Source: Marsupella aquatica (lineage: Eukaryota; Marchantiophyta). From it: a stretch of DNA of 64,000 nt. Numbering within the stretch: position 1 is the first letter of the stretch; the number at the start of each line of letters is the position of its first letter. The position numbers were made by a program, and so were the translations under genes. Positions 24,813 to 33,665 of the stretch are shown piece after piece. The stretch is from positions 1,054,001-1,118,000 of the forward strand of contig OZ316896.1 in assembly GCA_973895155.1 (NCBI GenBank), given 5' to 3'. The notes beneath the pieces are model-generated. The model was not told the DNA's origin and made no database searches. It was given only the letters and a program-made list of their open reading frames with translations.

Positions 24813-26052
24813 TGAAACTAGCTTGCTTCTTGACTTGACTTTTTCAGGTGGCCATTTTTGTTTTTTTGGTGTTTCTCTAACAAACGGAAACATGTGTTTG
24901 AGGCCCCTTTCTAAAAGAAACCACATTTTTTAGGGCATTGGGTTTTGTATAATGTTTTGGAGGAATGCCATGTCTGGAATTTGATTTCCTTGCCATTTCC
25001 AAAAACGGCCCACCTATTTTCCCAGCCCATAGTTTTGGGGTACATCACGTTTTTGCCCTGGGTGCCTGAGGTTTCTCTTTTCTCCAGAGTAGCATCCTGT
25101 GTCTTGTGAACATCCTTTTGCTCCTCAGCCTATGGGTTATTAGCAACAGTTTCAAGTTGTTGTCCCCCATGCAAGGGCAGGTTCTACGCAGTACTCACCC
25201 ATCCGCCACTGGAAACACCACTAGGATATTTCCCGTACAACTTGAATGTGTAAAGCCTGCCGCCAGCATTCATCCTGAGCCAGTATCAAACTCTCCATTC
25301 CATTCTGGTACTGTTGTGGGCAAACTAGTTGCAAACAAGGTGTCCATAGGGTTCATACCAGAATTTTTTTAGTAGCAAACTTCTGTAAAATTCCACCCTG
25401 TTATACTTTCGCCACTTTTGGCAATAATTTGCCAGTGTTTGAGTCTCATTAGCCAGTCTCTCTCCCAGTCAAAAGGCGTATTTGTCATAATCTGATGGCT
25501 CTTCTCAAATCTAGGGAGATTTAGCCACCAAAACAAATCTAGAAAATGTCAATATTCTTAGCATCTTCTTGTTCACGCATGATAATATTTGCCACCATGG
25601 GGAATTGAAAAGACTTTTCAATTACCCTTGTTTAAACACTACCATAGGGACTATCAGGTCCCTCCACAAAACCTTAATATTCTTGCCTTTCAAACTATAT
25701 TGCGATGCCATAGATAATTTCTGTAGATTTCGTTAATATTCTTGCCTTTCAAAGTATATTGCAATGCCATAAAAAATTTCTGTAGATTTGACTTTTACTT
25801 TCTAAACAGTCATAATACACATAAGGGTATTGCTAACACATGCATGTCAGTTGGTCTCCAACTTTCACGAAAAGCACATAAACTTTTATCTTCGGGACTC
25901 AGATGTCCAACTGTAATTAGTTATTTTCTGAGCCAACCTGATTTGTGACTATGGTACAGTTTATGGTACTACATATTAGTTATTTTCTGAGCCAACCTGA
26001 TTTGTGACTACCGTACACTTTACGGTAGTACCCATTAGTTATTTTCTACGCC
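24813..26052. other. Intergenic, ending in a 59-bp tandem repeat
   Basis: No gene recognised. From 25,921 the block ttattttctgagccaacctg recurs at 25,980 and, diverged, at 26,039: a 59-bp unit in just over two copies. The same sequence continues to the right of the Copia insertion, so it belongs to the older repeat into which Copia inserted. Confidence 0.65.
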
Positions 26053-26057
26053 AATCT

Positions 26058-26126
26058 TGTTGAGCATAGTACGTACTAGGCTGTAAGGGTAACTAGGATG
26101 TAACCTTGTTGTTGAGCAAAGACGAC
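26058..26126 (-). repeat. Rearranged remnant of the Copia 3' LTR
   Basis: Two partial LTR starts are found here: TGTTGAGCATAG at 26,058 and TGTTGAGCAAAGACGAC at 26,110, matching the first 12 and 17 bases of the LTR at 30,991 (one mismatch in the second). Between them is about 40 bp of unrelated sequence, and the second joins directly to the RT reading frame. An internal deletion plus patch insertion would explain this. Confidence 0.7.
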
Positions 26127-26790
26127 AGTCACAACCTCTGAATTCAACACTCAATTTCGCCTTGAGACTGTCAACTTCAGATTGATCTTTAGCCACAATC
26201 AACATGTCATCCACATAGATAACCAGAATGATGGAACCAAATACATCATTCTTCACTGATTTGGTATACACACAAGGATCATACACCATCTTTGTAAAAC
26301 CTTGAGCAAGCATGAAATCATCAAACCGCTTGTTCCACTTGAGCAATCTGCAAACTAAGTTCTCTTGGCCCTTCTTCATAAAGCCTAGTGGCTATCTCAT
26401 AAAGATCAACTCTTCCAAGTTGCCATAGAGAAAAGCAGTAACAACATCCATCTGATCCATCACCAGACCAAAAAACATAACAAGCTGACACAAGATCCGA
26501 ATTGTGGAATACTTAGCCACCGGTGAAAAGACCTCATTGTAGTCCACTCCTTTCTCCTGATTGAACCCCTTGGCAACAAGCCTTGCCTTGTAGATCTTAT
26601 CTCCACCCTCTGAAGGACTGTCCTTCAACTTGTAAATTCACTTGCTGTCCACCACTTGTTGACCTCTTGGAAGCTCCACCAGCTCCCATGTCTTGTTGTC
26701 ACTCAAAGATTGCAACTCCCTCTGCATTGCTGCATTCCACTCATGCTTCTATTCTGAAGCACAAGCCTCACTGTACGAAGAAGGCTCTCC
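26110..26790 (-). pseudogene. Copia reverse transcriptase, truncated
   Basis: Minus-strand frames contain the RT N-terminal region: YKARLVAKGFNQEKGVDYNE (about 26,590-26,530), FSPVAKYSTIRI, then MDVVTAFLYGNLEE. After an in-frame stop and frame change near 26,385 come DPCVYTK and the catalytic YVDDMLIV (about 26,215-26,190). The sequence leaves RT after LKAKLSVEF and runs into LTR sequence, so the thumb and RNase H are lost. Several stops separate it from the upstream protease/integrase frame. Not functional. Confidence 0.88.
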
Positions 26791-27847
26791 TTCTTCCAAG
26801 ATCAAAGTCATGTCATCATCAGGTGCAATGTCAATATCATCTAGCTTAGATGAGTCTGCCCATTGACCATACCTGGTAGGAGCTTTAGTAGAACGATTGG
26901 AAGTTCTTCTAGTAGATGACTCAGGCTGATCTGCTGCTGCTGCTAGTTGAATTTGAGGTACCCCAACAACAATCTGCTCCTCTTGTTCCATCAGAGGAAC
27001 CAGCTCCAAGCCTGGAGCTTCTCCATCTCTCTTGTCTCCTATCATGAACAGCATCATGACTAATCTCCCCCTCAACCCGGTCTGGGATGGGAGATTTCCC
27101 CTTGTCAGTATGGGAGTCCTGAGAACTCTCTCCCTCCTTTGATGATCTGGATTCATTAAAGGATACATCTCTACTGACAATTAGTTTATAGGTTACTGGA
27201 TCCCATAACCTATAACCCTTCACACCTTTCTGATAGCCAAGGAAAATACACTTCTTCGACTTGGACTCCAGCTTGGAACGAAGCTGGGAAGGTGTAAGCA
27301 CATAAGCATCACATCCAAGCACACAGTGCTCACAAAATTCCAACTTACAAGACTGCAAATTACAAAGTAATCCTTTCTTCTGAAGAATAACCAAACATTT
27401 TTCACTCATGTGGCCCAAACGAAAGTGCCACAGCCGGGCCGTCTCCTCATGAGATAAGGTTACATTGGCTTCATCACAAACTACACTGCCCTCCAAAACG
27501 TATAGATTGTTATGTCTCTTTCCCTTCAATACAACTTTAGTACCAGTTGAAACCTGAAGGACACCATTAGCAGAACTCCATTGATGATCATTTGCTTCTA
27601 AAACTCCAAGTGAAATAAGATTTTTCATCATGCTAGGAATATGTCTCACATTCCTCAACGTTCTCACAGCACCATCAAACATCTGAAATTTTACAGATCC
27701 AAGTCCAACAATTTGACATGGGATTCCATTTCCCATCAACACTGACCCGTTGGAAATTGTGTAAGAACTAAAACAATCTCTCCTAGAGCAAATGTAAAAA
27801 GTACATGCACTATCTAGAATCCAGTCATCACTACCTGGATTTGACAC
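26749..27847 (-). pseudogene. Copia protease and integrase remnant, integrase core deleted
   Basis: From 27,847 the minus strand reads an aspartic protease region, WILDSACTFYICSRRDCF; the family's usual catalytic D-S/T-G appears here as DSA. Next comes the GAG-pre-integrase domain ending RLWHFRLGHMSEKCL and the C-x2-C of the integrase zinc region (FCEHCVLG). The next residues, CDAYVLTP, belong to the far C-terminal side, followed by KCIFLGYQKGVKGYRLWDP. The DDE catalytic core between them is absent. A frame change near 27,050 carries the reading to the acidic linker that ends at 26,749 in a stop. Confidence 0.88.
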
Positions 27848-27871
27848 TACATTGAGAGCATAACCTTGGCA

Positions 27872-28282
27872 TCACAATATGTCATCATCATCGAGTAAAT
27901 CTACCTCATGCGAGCTCGATGTCGCGTTAGCAGATGCAGTAGGGACCTTTACTCGACAATCCCTTTTCATGTGGCCAGGCTTGCCACAATTCCAACATGC
28001 AAGAGGCTTCCTCTCTTGCGATTTCCCTCTAGATTTAGATCTTCCTCGTGATGTAGATCTAAACCTGTTTTGCCCATTTGTGCGTTGCGCTACTCTTCCC
28101 CTGTTCACATTGAGCGCAGTGCCAGAAGAAGATGCTTTCTGTGATTGACCCAGCTTCTTCTGAGCATCATCAGACAGTAAAGAGCTCACCACCTCATTAT
28201 ACAAAATGGACTTCAGATCTCTGTACAAGAGCACCTGTTTCAAGCCCTGATAAGACGACGGTAAGGAGCTTAGCAAAAGCAA
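27872..28282 (-). pseudogene. Copia gag C-terminal part with CCHC zinc knuckle
   Basis: The minus-strand frame begins LLLSSLPSSYQGLKQVLL, the end of the UBN2 gag domain, passes through an Arg/Ser-rich stretch, and holds the zinc knuckle CWNCGKPGHMKRDC (C-x2-C-x4-H-x4-C, about 28,000-27,960). It ends at an acidic DDDDIL and a stop at 27,872, just before the protease frame. In an intact element this would be continuous with protease. Confidence 0.9.
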
Positions 28283-28360
28283 GGCCTTATCCTCATCTTC
28301 AACTCATTTTCCCAGGTTTGACAGATCCACCGCTAGACTGTCAAACTCATCCAGGTGATC

Positions 28361-29292
28361 CTACATCTTGCTCCCTTCCTTGAGCCTGAGGCTCATCAAG
28401 AGAAACTTCTTGTACAGCCGGTCTGACGCATCTTCCCGGTAGTACTTCTCTCTAAGAGCCTTGAACAGTGACGCACAATCCGCATAATCATCCAGCTGCT
28501 TGATGATGTGCGGCTTGAGATATAGCATCACTGCATTGACAGCAATCACTTGCTCCTATCTCCACTGTCTCATAGAAATCTCCTCCTCTCCGGTGAAAAG
28601 TAAGATCGAGGGGTACCAAAGGAGGCAATCAGGACTAACCTTGGACAACCACTTTTGAAGGACTGAAGAAAAGGACTGAAAATGTCATTAAAATATGGTT
28701 GAATACCCTCCCCAAAAGGTTGGACACACTTCCACAATGTTGGGGGCACTTCCAACAATGTTGTGCACACTTCCAAAGACTTGGCATGCAAGATCTAACC
28801 TTTAAAGTTTTTCCAAGCAATCCTAACCATTCCATGTCACATTTTGGTCATTATGGAATATTCTTGGAATAAGGACAAGGAGTATATCCTTTTTGTGGAG
28901 AAAATGGGAGACTTTTCAATACCCCTCAAGCTTGCTTTTGACCCTCCATCATACTGTTCTCGCGATGAAAGCAGATGAGCTAAGCCCATGGCCCGTAGAA
29001 CACCCTTCACTTGCTTCTCCCAGAGCAAGTAATTAGTATGACCATCGTACTTCTCCACCTCAAACTTCACTCCTCCAAATCTAGCCATCTCCCTCTTCTT
29101 TCCAACTACCGACAACTCTGGTAGTAACACAACTTCCTCTACTGCACGCCGCACCGATGATCGTACCGGTGTCACTAGTTCTTCCTCAAACGGTAGCAGC
29201 TCCTCCTCAGACTCTTCGTCTAACCGTCGTGATCCTGAAGCTCCACCGATGCCAATTCTTCCAGTATCCTCCCAATCACTCATATGAAACAA
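28361..29292 (-). pseudogene. Copia gag N-terminal part, interrupted
   Basis: The frame from 29,292 carries an acidic N-terminus, then KYDGHTNYLLWEKQVKGVL, typical of the start of Copia gag. Near 28,900 it leaves the family pattern. Gag resumes at 28,549-28,361 (LYLKPHIIKQLDDY, LYKKFLLMSLRLKEG). The ~300 bp between (about 28,560-28,870) does not resemble gag and contains a repeated attccacaatgttgg-like motif, so it is probably an insertion or rearrangement. Confidence 0.82.
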
Positions 29293-30971
29293 TCACAAAA
29301 AAACATCTTTTTTTGAAACTTCTCACAAAACTCAAAACTCAACACCGCCGCGTAGCCCACGAAGCTAGGAGTCCAATACTAAAACCCGAAATCAAAATCA
29401 AAATTTGACGAAAAAGTTATTCAAATTTTGGTCGGGGTGGGTAAAACCTTGGGAAACTCCCCCGTTTTGACCACCTCGGAGAATAACCAAAATACCAAGT
29501 ACAACCCATCATCGGAATTGCAATGTGATTGGTGCGCCACATTGCTAACTCCAGTGGCAACGTCCTTGCCAAAAAAGAACCAAAAAAGTTATCGTTCGGC
29601 GGACAGAATCTTCGTCGGACGGCCGAAAAACAGCTCTATGTTTTTTGGGAATATTCCAGCACAATCCGACAGGTCTCACAGGGGGCCGTTTCTCCTGTCT
29701 GAGCGGTTAAAATGGAGGGCGGCAGGTCCCGACACCAAGTAAAACAAGAGGAAGCGAAGAAGAGGAAAAAAGAGCCAAAATAAGGCCCTAAAGGGGTGCA
29801 AAGCACCTTGAATCCAAAAATACAAGTATAAACAAGGCCAGGGCGTCGAGGTAAAATACGGTTGCGTACGCAGCCAGAGACCATGTCCCGGGGGCATACC
29901 GTTGCCATGCGCCGTGGAGGGGCGCCGGCAAAAGGCAGGCGCGAGGTGGGAGAACCGGGGGCGTAGGGCGAAGGCAGGGCCGGCTGGCGGAGGGAGTCCC
30001 CCGGCTTACGTAGGCACATGGAGTGTGAGGCGGCCGGCTGGCTGCCTGGCGCAAAACGGTGTTAAAAGGGGGGGCGCGGGCCTGGCCGGGGTGACTGGCG
30101 AGTGGGGAGGGAATGGTCGAGGCGCGCGCCGGCCGGTGCTACGGACCCCGCCGTTATAAATGGGGTGCGGGGAGGGGGGAGGGATACAAATACAAGGGGG
30201 GCGGGGCCAGCACGAGGTGTGTATACACCTTGTGTGTATACACATGAAAATAACCCCTCTATCCCCCCTATAAAGGCAAAAAAACTCCCCCGGGATAAGT
30301 GAATGAAAAACTCACCTAAAAAGCCGTTGTTTGATCCAAAGAAAGTGAACGCCGCCGATGGTAAATGTTTCCGAATTTCACCGGCACAATCTGCAGCTCC
30401 AGCAGAGTAAACAATTTCTGCCGCATCGCCTTAGTTCACTCCGCGTCAAGTGCCAATCCCGGGCTCAAAACGACCGCCTCGCCGCAATCAAACCGTTGAG
30501 CCGTAGCACTTCGCGTTTCTTCCATGGAGTTGGACGTTATGAAGAGAAACCCGGTTTAGATGGGAACAAGCTCCATAGCTTGTGAAAAAACCTGAACGCC
30601 TCCTTCACTCGTCACGTCGCACTCGATAACAACTCGGCAACAATCCAGCTACCGAAACGACCAGCTTGCTTCAACCTTCAACTTGAGCTATAATGTGCGA
30701 TCTCTCCCGCACCGCACAACTCACACCGTTGAAAAAACCCCCAAAAACTCCCCAAAAAATCGTCGAACATGAATAAAACCTTAACGACGCAAATTTGAAT
30801 TTCTCCGCACCACAGATACCGATCAGCGAGTTCTAACCACCGTTAGAAAGCCCTCTAACTAACCTATCCTCACAACCACACACATTTGAGTTTCATGCGA
30901 CCAAACTCCGAATGTACCATCGACAATGAACGCTGGAAAAACCTATCACGAAAAAACCTCATCACCTCCCA
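29293..30971 (-). other. Long 5' leader of the Copia element, with a GC-rich core
   Basis: About 1.7 kb lies between gag and the primer site. The part at about 29,660-30,300 is strongly GC-rich (runs such as gggggggcgcggg and cgcgcgccggccgg), unlike everything around it. It contains a direct pair of the palindrome gtgtatacac at about 30,218-30,243 and a TATAAAT on the plus strand at 30,156. Long leaders are unusual for Copia; this may be captured foreign sequence. No confident coding region. Confidence 0.55.
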
Positions 30972-30976
30972 GGCAT

Positions 30977-30988
30977 GCTCTGATACCA
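30977..30988 (-). other. Copia primer-binding site (initiator tRNA-Met)
   Basis: The minus strand reads TGGTATCAGAGC, the standard Copia primer site complementary to the 3' end of initiator methionine tRNA. It is separated from the 5' LTR edge at 30,991 by two bases, as expected. Confidence 0.9.
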
Positions 30989-30990
30989 CT

Positions 30991-31175
30991 TGTTGAGCAT
31001 AGACGACATTTGTAATAGCAAGCCCATGAACCATCCAACGCACAATAGTCAACACAGAGAGATACGTGGTTCACCTCCACATGAGGCTACGTGAACACAC
31101 AAGAGCTAAGTCCTAACCCGAGTTAACCTAACTGTAGTTAGCTCATGAGTCACAAGACTAGAGCAATATCTAACA
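30991..31175 (-). repeat. Copia 5' LTR (185 bp)
   Basis: It begins TGTTGAGC and ends TCTAACA in plus orientation, giving the TGTT...AACA terminal inverted motif of LTRs. It is bounded by the primer site on one side and the AATCT target duplication on the other. The length is short but within the Copia range. Confidence 0.85.
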
Positions 31176-31180
31176 AATCT

Positions 31181-31965
31181 GATTTGTTCCTATATGGTAC
31201 ACTTTACGGTAATGGCCAACGGTGGGTCCAGTACGACACCATTGTACTTTAGTTTGCCGACACGAAGCAATATCGGAAAGTGGCGGCTGGGCAATCCTTG
31301 CTTTTGACAGGACTAACTAACTGGCTGCATTGCCGGCAAGGTGCATAGGCCCCATCCAAGTGACCGGCGATTGTCTTAGGGTTTTGACTCAACCTTGGCT
31401 AGGTTAACTAGAGTAAGTTAACCAGAGTTAAGATTAGTTGACTAGACTCTTCATGAAAGGATAACCCTCTTTGTATCCCATGGAGAGAGAGCACTTAGTT
31501 CAGAACTTTGTGTGAGAGAGAGAGTGTAAGAATCCGTCGGCTCCAGACTAGACAGCAATGCGGAAACATGTGAGAGACACTCAATCAGATGCTACACCGA
31601 CGAGACACCCGGAGTGAAGAAACTCCTGAAGGCTCCATAGCAAATGAGAGTACATGTAAAGAATGAGGGAGAGAGTGTTCTCCCTCCAACCTATACCCCC
31701 CAAGGGGCCCAAGATGAGTGGGCCTAAACTAAGCGGATCTTATCCTAATATAATCCAGGGTTAACTAACCCTAGTAAGGCCAAACTAACTAAGTCGGGAA
31801 CTCAAGTCAATTCCTAATAGAGAGAGCTTGGACCATGGAGCTATGGTGATATGTACTTTTTGTGTTCATAGTGAAGCTCTTGGTGCGACTATGAAAATAG
31901 CCCTGATGAGGTGAACCACGTATCTTTGTGTCAGTGTACTTGAGTGCTATATGAGTGATGATATA
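31181..31965. repeat. Older repeat, copy 1 (split by Copia and by a 295-bp insertion)
   Basis: From gatttgttcctatatgg (31,181) the sequence matches copy 2 at 32,014 onward: tttagtttgcc, aatatcggaaagtgg, ttgacaggactaactaac, ttgactcaaccttggc and gataaccctctttgtat in the same order. Its left end is on the far side of the Copia element (ttattttctacgccaatct at 26,039-26,057). At about 31,525-31,820 unrelated sequence interrupts it, after which agcttggaccatgg resumes the match. Probably an old LTR or non-autonomous element. Confidence 0.75.
31525..31820. mobile_element. About 295-bp insertion within the older repeat
   Basis: Copy 2 of the host repeat reads gagagagagtttggacc without a break, but copy 1 has about 295 bp inserted after gagagag, and agagag recurs on the right side. 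The insert starts tgtaagaatccg and ends near caattcctaat. The target is GA-rich, so the duplication length is ambiguous. It has the look of a small solo LTR, but the ends are not clean TG...CA. Confidence 0.5.
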
Positions 31966-31995
31966 TTATGAGACGTCATGATGTTTGTTTTGATC

Positions 31996-32495
31996 TTTGT
32001 TATTTTTTGTGCCAACCTAATTTGTTCCTACGGTACACTTTATGGCAATGGCCAATGGTGGGTCCAGTCCAACACCATCATACTTTAGTTTGCCAACACG
32101 ATGCAATATCGGAAAGTGGTGGTTGGGCAATCCCTGCTTTTGACAGGACTAACTAACGGCTGCATTGCCGGCAAAGTGCGTAGGCCCCATCCCGATGACC
32201 GGCGATCGTGTTAGTATTTTGACTCAACCTTGGCTAGGTTAACTAGAATAAGTTAACCGGAGTTAAGATTAGTTGACTAGTCTCTTCATGAAGGGATAAC
32301 CCTCTTTGTATCCTATGGAGAGAGAGCACTTAGTTGAGAACTTTGTGTGTGTGAGAGAGAGAGTTTGGACCATAGAGCTATCGTGATATGTACTTTCCGT
32401 GTTCATAGTGAAGCTCTTGGTCGCCTGTGGTCGTAACCTTGACAAGGTGAACCACATATCTTTGTGTAAGTGTACTCGAGTACACTGTCTTGATC
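31996..32495. repeat. Older repeat, copy 2 (uninterrupted)
   Basis: About 500 bp starting tattttttgtgccaacc and ending near gtgtactcgagtacac, matching copy 1 in order along its full length apart from copy 1's two insertions. It shows what the repeat looked like before Copia inserted into its sister copy. The two copies are direct repeats about 30 bp apart once insertions are removed. Confidence 0.75.
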
Positions 32496-33665
32496 GCGGA
32501 AGACCAGGCCCGATCACTGGTCATCGGGACAACCAGCGATCGGGATGATTGCGGAGGACCAGCGATCAGGCCTGTCTTCACTTGTTCATCTTTTCCGTGA
32601 GATGATGGATTTCCACTTTCGAGTACTCTAATTCTTTGACACGGTTTCGAATCAGAGCAGTCATGATTGTTACTTGCATCCTTGCCATGTCATTGAGGGT
32701 GGCTTTATAAGTTGTTGGGCAATGTTGTTTTAGTGTTGGGGTAACCAATAGGGCATCTAACACTTGAATAGACTCGGACTTCTACTCAGGCCAAGAGTTT
32801 GGGGTGCCGGATACAGACTAAACGTGTGCGGTACACTGAGTTGGCGACCCCACTTTTTCGCCCGGGCTTTTTCGCTAACAGCAGGCTAGGTATCCATTAC
32901 CTCCACAACTTCCCGGCAGTAGTTTTGGCCTTATTTTCTGATGGTCAGCAGCCCAGATGGCTCTCGAGATACCCAAGCTTTAAGTCGCCCTAAAGGGGCA
33001 AAGGGGGGATAGAGTAACATCAAATAACTGCCATGTCTGTCTTGTGTCTGGACTATGTCGAAAGACTTTTCTTTTTCGTTTTTCGTTTTACGTGCTAGGG
33101 CATGATGAATATTTTCAATGCAAAAAAATTAGTTCACGTGGAGCCTAATTTCATCGTCTGCAGGAGTAGGAGCTCGAGGACAAAATGGAGCGGTGGGCGA
33201 TCAATCTTACGAATTCGCATTTTTTGCATGATTGTGGGTATTGTATTAGAAGCTTAGAGCCAGCTGCTCCCTAGCGTAAATTCTAACTTCCTCGGGCGTT
33301 GTACGTGAAGCCACCTAAAGCCTGAAGTTCTGTGACAAGTAGCAAGGAAGCTATGGTGTTCGAAGTCCATTTGGTGACTCAGACGCTTGGTTTCATCAGT
33401 TGTTGACGGCCGCAAATCATTGTTCTAAAATTGGACGAGAACACAGCAACTTCTGAACCTTGTCTAGAGCAAAATGGAAATTTCGTCTCAACAATGCTCC
33501 CAGCTGCTGGGTACCTCCAATTGGACTCGCTCCTCCATTTAAAGGTTCCTTCTCGATTGAAAGTGCCGTTGACAACTTTTGCATGACCAACTCTGAGATG
33601 CCAGTGACATTTCGGAGGCACCTCTTCTGAATGGTTTAGCGACTACGGAGATTCTCGTAGCGTCA
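32496..33665. other. Intergenic and presumed 5' region of the acetyltransferase gene
   Basis: At 32,515-32,575 cgatcggg-type motifs recur (aggaccagcgatcagg). The minus-strand frame 32,578-32,763 is moderately protein-like (ARMQVTIMTALIRNRVKELE) but unassigned. From about 33,160 to 33,665 the DNA is balanced in composition and likely holds the promoter and leader of the gene starting at 33,666; I could not pick a TATA box. Confidence 0.45.

Larger units (their letters stand above)
26053..31180 (-). mobile_element. Ty1/Copia LTR retrotransposon, deleted, with 5-bp target duplication
   Basis: Minus-strand element. The right (5') LTR spans 30,991-31,175 (TGTTGAGC...TAACA in plus orientation) and is followed by AATCT at 31,176-31,180. 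The left boundary TGTTGAGCATAG at 26,058 is preceded by AATCT at 26,053-26,057. These are the target duplications, so the element spans 26,058-31,175 (5,118 bp). A tRNA-Met primer site adjoins the 5' LTR. Order gag - zinc knuckle - protease - integrase - RT identifies Copia. It is dead: gag is broken, the integrase catalytic core is missing, RT is cut just after its YVDD box, RNase H is gone, and the 3' LTR is reduced to a rearranged stub of about 70 bp. Confidence 0.9.

Noticed and set aside
29788-30245. Several Pro/Arg/Gly-rich open frames in the GC-rich Copia leader
   Set aside because: GC-rich DNA lacks stops by composition; frames are open on both strands and show no motif.
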